From positions 1 through 6,587 of the forward strand of contig JABDPQ010000740.1 of the NCBI GenBank assembly GCA_013042695.1: a stretch of 6,587 bases of DNA. Reading direction: 5' to 3'. The notes under the pieces are model-generated. The model searched no databases, was not told the origin of the DNA, and saw only the letters and a list, made by a program, of their open reading frames with translations. A program made the position numbers and the translations under genes. The DNA is from Desulfobacterales bacterium (GTDB taxonomy: Bacteria; Desulfobacterota; Desulfobulbia; Desulfobulbales; Desulfocapsaceae). Positions 1-5,741 of this stretch are shown one piece after another; within the stretch, counting starts at the first letter, position 1; each line of letters begins with the position of its first letter.

Positions 1-278
1 TCGGTGCAATAGACACCGAGAAATGGATTATCATGATGGTACTCATGCTGAGTTCCCTTCTTAATATCGCCTACCTGCTGCCCATTCCACTCAGGGCTTT
101 TTTACGTGAAGACGGTGTTGAGCAGGACCAGGGTTTTCAAGTAAAAGAGGCTCCTGCACCTGCACTGCTGGCACTGAGCGTTACCGCTCTTGGCTGTGTT
201 GTGCTGTTTTTTTATACTCAACCGCTATTTGAATTGGCATCGGCTTTCTTGGAGGCCTCGGGAGGTTATGGCAGATAA
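1..278 (+). CDS. Mrp/NuoN-like cation:proton antiporter subunit D, C-terminal fragment
   Basis: The reading frame is open from position 3 to the TAA at 276-278 and gives the last 91 residues of a protein whose start lies outside the window. It begins GAIDTEKW, followed by a hydrophobic segment with MLSSLLNIAYLLPIPLRAF. This is the typical late transmembrane helix of proton-conducting NuoL/M/N and MrpD family subunits, where an SSLLN-AYxLPI-RAF pattern is characteristic. A polar loop of about 25 residues and one last membrane helix (roughly ALLALSVTALGCVVLFFY) follow. By family knowledge such subunits move protons or sodium ions across the cytoplasmic membrane as part of a multisubunit antiporter. 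The next gene starts 11 bp before this stop, indicating an operon. The catalytic Glu and Lys helices are outside the window, so the exact subunit type (MrpD, NuoN or hydrogenase-type) cannot be decided here. Confidence 0.82.
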   Translation, partial: GAIDTEKWIIMMVLMLSSLLNIAYLLPIPLRAFLREDGVEQDQGFQVKEAPAPALLALSVTALGCVVLFFYTQPLFELASAFLEASGGYGR

Positions 279-564
279 AAAACAGTATATATTTGATAAT
301 CCTAAAAATGTTCAGCGGCTCATCCGTGCTCTGTATGTATGCTGCGCGATGCTGTTCATCCTCGATTTTATCATTAACCGCCACTTTATCCATCCATATG
401 AAGTATTGCTCGGTTTTTATGCGGTATATGGATTTGTCGGTTGTGTCATACTGGTCATCATTGCCAAGTGGATGCGAACATTTTTAATGAGGGATGAGAA
501 CTACTATGATCAGCAGCAGGTAGCCACCGATGAGAAAGAGGGAGGTGAGCATGTGGTACAATGA
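268..564 (+). CDS. Small two-helix membrane protein of the antiporter operon
   Basis: This is a 98-aa protein starting MADKKQYIFDNPKN. Two hydrophobic segments are visible at about residues 19-37 (ALYVCCAMLFILDFII) and 45-66 (EVLLGFYAVYGFVGCVILVIIA). They are followed by a basic patch (KWMRTFLMR) and a charged, acidic, hydrophilic C-terminus (RDENYYDQQQ...). I recall similar small proteins beside Mrp-like D subunits in delta-proteobacteria, but no function is established that I can name. I chose ATG 268 over an upstream in-frame TTG at 190, because the longer form would lie inside the preceding coding sequence and add an unrelated hydrophobic stretch. Two GGAGG motifs (251-255 and 261-265) precede the start, at 12 and 2 nt, neither ideally spaced. 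The gene overlaps its upstream neighbour by 11 bp and its downstream neighbour by 14 bp. I infer an accessory or assembly subunit of the antiporter complex. Confidence 0.82.
   Translation: MADKKQYIFDNPKNVQRLIRALYVCCAMLFILDFIINRHFIHPYEVLLGFYAVYGFVGCVILVIIAKWMRTFLMRDENYYDQQQVATDEKEGGEHVVQ
541..547 (+). promoter_or_regulatory. Ribosome binding site that sets the start of the second D subunit
   Basis: GGAGGTG lies 5 nt (counted from GGAGG) before ATG 551 and is a near-perfect complement of the 16S 3' end. It favours ATG 551 over the in-frame ATG at 530, which has no comparable site and would add a charged MRKREVS leader. The site is inside the last codons of the preceding gene, consistent with coupled translation. 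Confidence 0.75.
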
Positions 565-2263
565 TCTGCCTGCCTTTGTTCCGTTCTTTATTGCCGCAGC
601 GCTTGCGCTGGTGACGAGGGGAAATCTTCGTTCGTTTCTAATGCTTGTCATTATCGTTGCCAGCGCACTGCATCTATGGTTGCTGCCCGAGAGCTTGACG
701 GTGGAACTGCATTTTCTTGAATATGATCTGGTTCCGTACCGGGTTGATCGACTCAGCCTTGTTTTTGGTTATGTCTTTCACATAGCCGCTTTCATTTCAG
801 TTCTCTTTTCGCTGCATGTGCGTGATACAGTACAGCACGTCTCAGGGTTGCTCTATGCCGGCAGTGCAATGGGTGCTGTTTTTGCCGGCGATCTACTGAC
901 GGTCTTTGTTTTCTGGGAACTGCTGGCCGTTACCTCGGCATTTCTCGTCTGGGCGCGGCGCAGCAAGCGCTCATTTGAGTCTGGTATGCGCTACCTGATC
1001 ATCCAGGTTTTGTCAGGTGTTATTCTGCTGGCAGGGGTGTTGGTTCATGTTCGAGCGACTGGTTCATTGAGTTTTGAGGTGATTGGTACGACAGCGCTAA
1101 GTGGCTGGCTGATTCTCATCGCTTTCGGCATCAAGGCGGCATTTCCGCTGATGCACACCTGGTTGACTGATGCTTACCCCGAGGCGACGTCAACAGGAAC
1201 GGTTTTTCTTAGTGCCTTCACCACAAAAACAGCGATTTATATGTTGGCTCGCGGCTTTCCAGGAACTGAACTGCTTGTCTATGTGGGAGTGGCCATGGCC
1301 TGCTTCCCGATTTTTTATGCAGTAATTGAAAATGATATGCGACGGGTCTTGTCATATAGCCTGATCAATCAGCTTGGTTTTATGGTATGTGGAATCGGTA
1401 TCGGCACTGCCCTGTCGATCAATGGCACGGTATCACATGCTTTTGTACATATTATCTATAAGAGTCTGCTTTTTATGTCGATGGGTTCGGTGCTGTTCAT
1501 GACCGGAAAAATCCGGGCCACGGATTTGGGAGGACTCTATAAAACCATGCCGAAGACGGCAATATTCTGCATTATCGGTGCGGCCTCGATCTCGGCATTT
1601 CCCCTGTTCAGCGGTTTCGTGGCCAAATCATTGATCATGGCTGCCGCACTCAAAGAAGGCTATCACTGGATATGGCTGCTGCTGCTGTTTGCTTCCGCAG
1701 GTGTTTTTCATCACGCCGGCATAAAAATACCCTATTTTGCTTTTTTTGCTCACGATTCAGGAATTCGCACTTCTGAGCCGCCGCTGAATATGGTAATCGC
1801 CATGAGTATAGCTGCATTTTTATGCCTTGCTATAGGGATATATCCTGTATGGCTGTATAGTATTCTACCCTTTGATGTCGTTTACAACCCATATGACATT
1901 TCACATGTGCTAACCCAGACACAGCTGCTGTTCTTCTCTGCTCTGGCATTTGTCTGGCTGAACCTGAAGGGAATTTACCCACCTGAAATTTGTTCGGTCA
2001 ATGTTGATTCCGAGTGGTTTTACAGGAAGTTTTTAAAACGAATTGGACATTCGGTTTTCAGCTGGATATGGAGGACAGACGCTACATTCAGGTCCTCGGT
2101 ACTCGACCGTATCAGAGGGCTCATTGTTTATCTTGCCCAGCTTCATTACCCCACCGGCAAGGTCTCTGTCCTGCGACCAACTGGATACATGGTAATCTGG
2201 GTTGCAATCCTTCTGGCTGCTTACCTCTGGCTGTTGCTGAGTTTTCCCAGCGCTCATCATTGA
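551..2263 (+). CDS. Mrp-type cation:proton antiporter subunit D (NuoL/M/N family), complete
   Basis: This 570-aa, highly hydrophobic protein has the proton-conducting membrane transporter domain at about residues 65-400. Family residues are visible. They are a Glu in FWELL (E123, the conserved TM5 glutamate), a Lys in AFGIKAAFPLMHTWL (K195, TM7), and further lysines in TTKTAIY (K226), HIIYKSLLF (K304) and FSGFVAKSL (K359). These buried charges form the proton path in MrpD and complex I antiporter subunits. After residue 430 come another helix (about 456-471), a polar stretch with DSEWFYRKFLKR (486-497), and a final helix (546-564). The total is longer than a typical MrpD of about 490-500 residues. 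The start is ATG 551 with a strong binding site, overlapping the small membrane protein gene by 14 bp. A second D-like subunit lies just upstream, so the operon encodes at least two paralogues. MrpD-like is preferred over NuoM because no other complex I gene is seen, but a hydrogenase-linked or complex I-related role is possible. Confidence 0.88.
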   Translation: MWYNDLPAFVPFFIAAALALVTRGNLRSFLMLVIIVASALHLWLLPESLTVELHFLEYDLVPYRVDRLSLVFGYVFHIAAFISVLFSLHVRDTVQHVSGLLYAGSAMGAVFAGDLLTVFVFWELLAVTSAFLVWARRSKRSFESGMRYLIIQVLSGVILLAGVLVHVRATGSLSFEVIGTTALSGWLILIAFGIKAAFPLMHTWLTDAYPEATSTGTVFLSAFTTKTAIYMLARGFPGTELLVYVGVAMACFPIFYAVIENDMRRVLSYSLINQLGFMVCGIGIGTALSINGTVSHAFVHIIYKSLLFMSMGSVLFMTGKIRATDLGGLYKTMPKTAIFCIIGAASISAFPLFSGFVAKSLIMAAALKEGYHWIWLLLLFASAGVFHHAGIKIPYFAFFAHDSGIRTSEPPLNMVIAMSIAAFLCLAIGIYPVWLYSILPFDVVYNPYDISHVLTQTQLLFFSALAFVWLNLKGIYPPEICSVNVDSEWFYRKFLKRIGHSVFSWIWRTDATFRSSVLDRIRGLIVYLAQLHYPTGKVSVLRPTGYMVIWVAILLAAYLWLLLSFPSAHH

Positions 2264-2405
2264 GTTTCGTTGCAGAACAAGCACTCAGAATGCTATACCA
2301 ACGGTGCTCATAATAATCAAATTTTGCTTTTTTCACCCGGAAGTTTGCTCTCAAACCTCGGCTGCAAGCGGCTGCAGGTGAAGCTTCAAAAAGCTTTGAC
2401 GATGC
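2264..2405. other. Intergenic stretch with tandem 8-bp repeat, no gene
   Basis: No convincing gene is present between the antiporter stop and the promoter. CGGCTGCA occurs twice in the same direction (2359-2366 and 2369-2376), 10 bp apart and so on one face of the helix, about 30 bp upstream of the -35 box. A short hairpin (GTTTG 2343-2347, CAAAC 2352-2356) is also visible. A T-run at 2328-2333 has no stable stem directly before it, so I do not call a terminator. Confidence 0.4.
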
Positions 2406-2434
2406 TTGACCTGATCTGCATCTTTCGATACAAT
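2406..2434 (+). promoter_or_regulatory. Putative sigma70 promoter for the HDOD-MBL genes
   Basis: A -35 box TTGACC (2406-2411) and a -10 box TACAAT (2429-2434) each match the consensus at 5 of 6 positions and are separated by exactly 17 bp. Transcription would begin near 2441, leaving a leader of about 55 nt before ATG 2497. It is the best promoter-like site I see in the 233-bp gap after the antiporter operon. It was found by eye, not tested. Confidence 0.6.
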
Positions 2435-2496
2435 AGTCGGAACGGCTTGCTAAGTATTTGATCTTCATAGGATGTTTTACATTTTAAGGATAATTT

Positions 2497-3357
2497 ATGC
2501 AGTTTGATCAGGAAACTCAACGCCGGCAGATAGAACGTTTTATTAAAAGGATGCCGAGCTTATCTACATCAGTAGGCAAAGTTATGGAGATCTGCAGCAG
2601 AACAGATGCCTCTCCCAACGAACTCAACAAGGTAATTTCCCTTGACCCGGTATTGACCGGGCAGGTTCTTAAGTTGATCAATTCAGCCTATTATTCTCTG
2701 GTAAACAAGGTTACCACGCTGACTCGGGCGATTACTATGCTCGGGCTCAACACGGTTAAGAACATGGCGCTTTCCACGGCGATCATAAAAACTGTTTCCA
2801 CCGTGAAAAAGTCTCGAGCCCTGCCGACAAACAAATTCTGGGCTCACTCGATCAGTGTGGGCGTCAGTGCGAGGCTGTTGGCACAGGTTAAGGATATTCC
2901 ACTGGCGGAAAGAGAGGAACTCTTCATCGCGGGTCTGTTGCATGACCTTGGCAAAATTCCCTTTGGTGATGAATACATTGAGGTACTCGCGTTAGCGAGA
3001 AATGAACAAATTCCCTTGATCGAGGCAGAGCGCGAATATATGGGAATCGATCATCAGCAAGTTGGCCTTATGATAGCAGAGAAGTGGAAATTGAATGCCA
3101 TTATTTCAAACTGTATCAGCAATCATCATGACTTGGACCTGCCAAACATCGAACATTTGACGCAGGTTGGGTATGTTGCTCTGGGAAACATTTATTCAAA
3201 TGTCTATGACATAGGTTTTGCTGGAAACCTGTATCCATCGGAAGCTGCAATAGAGACGTTTTTGGATGTAACCAATCTGAGCTGGAGGGAGTTTGTCAAT
3301 ATTCGCGAGGATATTGAAACAGAAATTCAAAAGGCGCAGATATTCCTACAAATTTAA
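2497..3357 (+). CDS. HDOD domain-containing signalling protein
   Basis: This 286-aa soluble protein is dominated by an HDOD domain at about residues 15-215. The N-terminal part shows the family pattern: RMPSLSTSVGKVMEI, then ISLDPVLTGQVLKLINSAYY (48-67), then TLTRAITMLGLNTVKNMAL (74-92). The HD-like half carries FWAHSISVG (H117), AGLLHDLGKIPFG (H149, D150), GIDHQQVG (H186) and SNHHDL (H210, H211). So, unlike many degenerate HDOD proteins, a full set of histidines and the HD pair is present. HDOD proteins are known as signal-transduction modules without a well-established enzymatic activity. No receiver, GGDEF or other partner domain is fused here. ATG 2497 is preceded by AAGGA (2486-2490) with 6-nt spacing. 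The gene probably shares a promoter with the MBL-fold gene 32 bp downstream. The domain call is firm; the cellular role is unknown. Confidence 0.9.
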   Translation: MQFDQETQRRQIERFIKRMPSLSTSVGKVMEICSRTDASPNELNKVISLDPVLTGQVLKLINSAYYSLVNKVTTLTRAITMLGLNTVKNMALSTAIIKTVSTVKKSRALPTNKFWAHSISVGVSARLLAQVKDIPLAEREELFIAGLLHDLGKIPFGDEYIEVLALARNEQIPLIEAEREYMGIDHQQVGLMIAEKWKLNAIISNCISNHHDLDLPNIEHLTQVGYVALGNIYSNVYDIGFAGNLYPSEAAIETFLDVTNLSWREFVNIREDIETEIQKAQIFLQI

Positions 3358-3389
3358 CCTTTCTCAGGTTCTCTGGGGAGTAGATTATA

Positions 3390-4323
3390 ATGAGAATTAA
3401 ATTTTGGGGTGTCAGGGGCTCTATCCCCTGTCCTGATCCTGGCAAGACAAAGTATGGTGGAAATGGCGCTTGTCTTGAGCTTCGCATCGGTACGAGCGAT
3501 AAGATTTTTGTTATTGATGCCGGTACTGGAATTCGAGGTCTTGGAAACGCTATGGTGAGCAATGATCTGGCGCAGGGCTCGCTTGATATAGAACTGTTTT
3601 TAACTCACACGCATTGGGATCATATCATGGGTTTTCCCTATTTTAGCCCGATATACATCCCCGATACCAGACTGAAGGTATATGGTCCTGTCACCTTCGA
3701 AGATGATCCTCTTGAAGATGTTGTCGGGGGACAGATGAAATACCGTTATTTTCCTGTAAATGTAGGTGAATTAGCCTCGGAAATAAAATACGTTCGACTT
3801 ACAGAAGGTCCGGCAATGGATCTCGGAGGCGGGCTGTCGCTAACCACAAAGATACTTAACCATCCTATCATCGCTCTTGGCTTTCGTTTTGAATATCAGG
3901 GGAAGATTTTTTGTACCTGTTATGACACAGAACCTTTTCGTAATTTGTTCATTACAGACCCGGAACATCCGGATTATGATGAGGCGATGGCGTATGAGGG
4001 CAATCTTGTAGCTGAAGAGCAGAACACGATCATCGAGGAGTTTTTTGCCGGTGCGGACTTCTTGGTTCATGATGCACAATATACAGAAGATGAATACAGA
4101 ACTAGTGGGCTGGGGACACAGCTGTATGGAATGGGCTGTGGCGTCGGCACGTCGCGCCGGGGTCAAGAAGCTGGCACTGTTTCATCACGATCCTGATCGA
4201 ACTGATGTCCAATTGGACTACCTGACCGAAAAGTATTGCCAAGCAGCCGATAATGGCGATATGGAGGTCTTTTTTGCCCAGGAAGGTATGGAAATTGATC
4301 TTTTGGCAGATGATCAGCAATAG
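3390..4323 (+). pseudogene. MBL-fold metallo-hydrolase, interrupted by a +1 frameshift
   Basis: From ATG 3390 (GGGGAG at 3375-3380) the sequence encodes a metallo-beta-lactamase-fold hydrolase of the type beginning MRIKFWGVRGSIPCP. Visible motifs are KYGGNGACLEL (21-31), DAGTGIRGLG (43-52), the metal-binding LTHTHWDHI (H73, H75, D77, H78), LNHP (H158), CYDTE (D179) and FLVHDAQYT (H227, D228). After TEDEYR (residue 237) the frame turns to nonsense and stops at 4196. The family's C-terminus instead continues in the +1 frame from 4102 as LVGWGHSCMEWA, then RAGVKKLALFHHDPDRTD, to TAG 4321-4323. Skipping the A at 4101 restores a 310-aa protein. The uncorrected 268-aa product lacks the GWGHS and FHHDP histidines, the latter expected to be the last metal ligand, so it is probably inactive. 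The cause may be a true mutation or a sequencing error. Members of this fold hydrolyse phosphodiester or similar bonds; the substrate is not known. The gene follows the HDOD gene by 32 bp. Confidence 0.85.
4098..4104 (+). other. Frameshift site in the MBL-fold gene
   Basis: In the reading frame from 3390, codons run TAC AGA ACT AGT (Y R T S). Dropping one A from the AA at 4100-4101 gives TAC AGA CTA GTG GGC TGG, reading YR-LVGW, which runs straight into the family's GWGHS motif. The site is only an AA dinucleotide, with no slippery homopolymer, stop codon or Shine-Dalgarno-like stimulator. Programmed frameshifting is therefore unlikely. Confidence 0.7.
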
Positions 4324-4335
4324 TGTTGCTTGATC
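4312..4335. repeat. Imperfect hairpin at the convergent gene ends
   Basis: GATCAGCAA (4312-4320) can pair with TTGC-T-TGATC (4326-4335) across a 5-nt loop, with one bulged T. The stop codons of both converging genes fall in or beside the stem. TGATCAGC also occurs as a direct repeat (4311-4318 and 4331-4338). No T-tract follows on either strand, so it is not a standard intrinsic terminator, although it could hinder or stabilise both transcripts. Confidence 0.4.
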
Positions 4336-5138
4336 AGCGAAACGATCTCAGCATCCGGCTGAAAGATGAGCTGTGGACAGCTGGGAAAAGGTAAATAAAG
4401 TTCTTCAGCGAATGGGGTTTTTGCTACATTTCTATTGTATGCTTCAACCAAGAGTCTTTCAAGGTTGACGGTATCTTCAGTATTATAGGCAAGGAGCGTT
4501 TCCAGGGCAGATTCATTGTCATAACGTTCATATTCTCTCCAGAGTAGAACAGCAAAGGCACCATCGATGCCATCGAGTGTTCCACGATTTATGCCCATTT
4601 GTTTTTCACAACCCTTTAACCCACCTTTACAGCCTAGCCTGGCAAGGACATAACGCAGATCAATTTGAGCGTGGTCAAGCTTTGTTTTGAAAAACCTCTC
4701 GATAAACGGGATATCAAAAGATATGCCGTTGTAGGTGACAAGCACCTTGAATTCCATAACATCATCGACAAAGCTCTCCAGATTCCTGCCGTTGATGTAA
4801 GTTTTAACTTCCCTGCCGTCGTAGAGGGCAATAGTTGTAATATCAGCACTATCGCCAAGTCCGGTTGTCTCTATATCAAGATAAGCGGTGCTGGCCCGGA
4901 AATGAGGGAATAGCCGCCAGACATCAGCACGTTTTAAGCGTTTGGTGAAGAAATGAGGATCATGTCCCAGGAATTTTTGCGAAAGCGCCAGGTTTTCAAC
5001 AATCTCGCGACTGCTTAAGCGAGGAACAATGTCCGGTTTTTTCTGCAGCTTGCTCCAGGTAGTGATGCCGCTATCCCAGAGTCTTTGCTCTGTGGTGTTG
5101 CCGATACCGGGTATATGGCTGAAGGTGTGAAGAAGCAT
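4314..5138 (-). CDS. YprB-like DEDD-family 3'-5' exonuclease (ribonuclease H-like domain)
   Basis: This 274-aa protein has an N-terminal helix-hairpin-helix-like segment at about residues 5-32 (HIPGIGNTTEQRLWDSGI...W), which often contacts nucleic acid. An RNase H-like exonuclease domain of the YprB type spans about 84-235. The acidic motifs of DEDDy nucleases are present: YLDIETTGL (D88, E90), TYNGISFDIPFIE (D142), and YNTED (Y218, D222 with the Y-x3-D spacing). A further aspartate lies at D158 (QIDLRY). By family knowledge it should remove nucleotides from a 3' end with two metal ions; the natural substrate is unknown. ATG 5138 is the only Met before the domain, but its Shine-Dalgarno region is weak. 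The gene follows arfB by 33 bp on the same strand and in the same frame. Its stop overlaps the converging MBL-fold gene by 10 bp. Confidence 0.85.
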   Translation of the reverse strand: MLLHTFSHIPGIGNTTEQRLWDSGITTWSKLQKKPDIVPRLSSREIVENLALSQKFLGHDPHFFTKRLKRADVWRLFPHFRASTAYLDIETTGLGDSADITTIALYDGREVKTYINGRNLESFVDDVMEFKVLVTYNGISFDIPFIERFFKTKLDHAQIDLRYVLARLGCKGGLKGCEKQMGINRGTLDGIDGAFAVLLWREYERYDNESALETLLAYNTEDTVNLERLLVEAYNRNVAKTPFAEELYLPFPSCPQLIFQPDAEIVSLIKQHYC

Positions 5139-5171
5139 GGCGGTCTCTATCAGGCAATTATGCAGCGTTTG

Positions 5172-5591
5172 TCACTCATCAGGCGATACTTTTTTGCGCA
5201 GACGTTTCCTCTGGCTATGTTGGGTTTTCCTGTCGAGGCGCTTTTTCCTTGCTGCTTGTGTCGGCCTGGTAGGGATCCGCTTTTTATCTTGTTTTATTAC
5301 CCGAGCAATGAGTCTTTGCAGGCGCATAAGAGCGTCCTGACGGTTTTGTTCAAGGCTCCTGTATTGCTGTGCCTTAATGATGATGTTGCCATCTTTGGTG
5401 ATTCTTCGATCTTGCAGCTGCAGCAGTCGCGATTTGCAGAAATCAGGCAGAGATGATGCGGCAATATTGAACCTCAGGTGTATGGCGGTGGAGACTTTAT
5501 TTACATTCTGGCCGCCAGGCCCTGAGGCTCGAACTCCGGTAAGCTCGATTTCATTGAGCGGAATTGAGATTCGAGGCGATATGTGAAGCAT
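5172..5591 (-). CDS. arfB: Alternative ribosome-rescue factor B (peptidyl-tRNA hydrolase ArfB/YaeJ)
   Basis: This 139-aa protein matches ArfB in length and layout. The start region reads ISPRISIPLNEIELTGVRASG, followed by the catalytic loop GPGGQNVNKVST with GGQ at residues 26-28 and then AIHLRF. It ends in a lysine/arginine-rich tail (about 103-135, RPTQAARKKRLDRKTQHSQRK). In known ArfB the GGQ loop hydrolyses peptidyl-tRNA on ribosomes stalled without a stop codon, and the basic tail occupies the empty mRNA channel. The small size and missing codon-recognition domains exclude release factors 1 and 2. ATG 5591 fits the family N-terminus, but no clear Shine-Dalgarno sequence precedes it. The exonuclease gene starts 33 bp downstream, suggesting one transcript, and could act in RNA quality control; that link is an inference. 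Confidence 0.92.
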   Translation of the reverse strand: MLHISPRISIPLNEIELTGVRASGPGGQNVNKVSTAIHLRFNIAASSLPDFCKSRLLQLQDRRITKDGNIIIKAQQYRSLEQNRQDALMRLQRLIARVIKQDKKRIPTRPTQAARKKRLDRKTQHSQRKRLRKKVSPDE

Positions 5592-5741
5592 CGTAAAAAG
5601 ACTTATTATGTTTGCTCTATAAACCGAACTGCATGCAGATAAGAAAACCCTTGGTGATCATACCATACTACACGGAGCTATTTGTTGCAGTTCAAGAAAG
5701 CATATAACCATTGTTTTGATGTGCCATCACCTGCTCCGGGG
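5592..5741. other. Intergenic region between pyk and arfB, no gene
   Basis: I see no gene in these 150 bp. They contain a perfect 10-bp palindrome CTGCATGCAG (5629-5638) and a spaced inverted repeat GAACTGCA (5626-5633) with TGCAGTTC (5686-5693). A small stem TGATG/CATCA (5717-5721, 5725-5729) has no T-tract downstream on either strand, so no terminator for pyruvate kinase can be called. Confidence 0.4.
5657..5665 (-). promoter_or_regulatory. Possible extended -10 promoter element for arfB
   Basis: On the minus strand this reads TGGTATGAT, an extended -10 (TGn) followed by TATGAT, which matches TATAAT at 5 of 6 positions. It lies about 65 bp before the arfB ATG. No good -35 box is found at the right distance, so this is a weak call. 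Confidence 0.3.

Noticed and set aside
190..267. Longer form of the small membrane protein from an in-frame TTG at 190
   Set aside because: It lies wholly inside the upstream gene. ATG 268 gives the expected MADKKQY start with GGAGG motifs nearby.
530..550. In-frame ATG at 530 for the complete D subunit
   Set aside because: It adds a charged 7-residue leader and lacks a binding site, whereas ATG 551 has GGAGGTG at the right distance.
2318..2335. T-rich run as terminator of the antiporter operon
   Set aside because: No stable GC-rich stem lies immediately before the T-run.
2033..2468. Minus-strand open frames over the end of the D subunit and the intergenic gap
   Set aside because: They give no recognisable protein pattern and mostly lie opposite a clear coding region.
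4045..4101. Separate small gene starting at ATG 4045 in the + strand
   Set aside because: Its first residues are an out-of-frame reading of the MBL gene. Only the part from 4102 on is family-like, as the displaced tail of the MBL protein.
4098..4104. Programmed +1 frameshifting in the MBL-fold gene
   Set aside because: There is no slippery sequence, in-frame stop at the site, or upstream Shine-Dalgarno-like stimulator such as in prfB.
5085..5456. Plus-strand open frame opposite arfB and the nuclease start
   Set aside because: The minus-strand products have clear motifs (GGQ, HhH-like), so this frame is a shadow.
5717..5729. Hairpin TGATG/CATCA as pyruvate kinase terminator
   Set aside because: The stem is 5 bp with a 3-nt loop and has no T-tract on the minus strand side.
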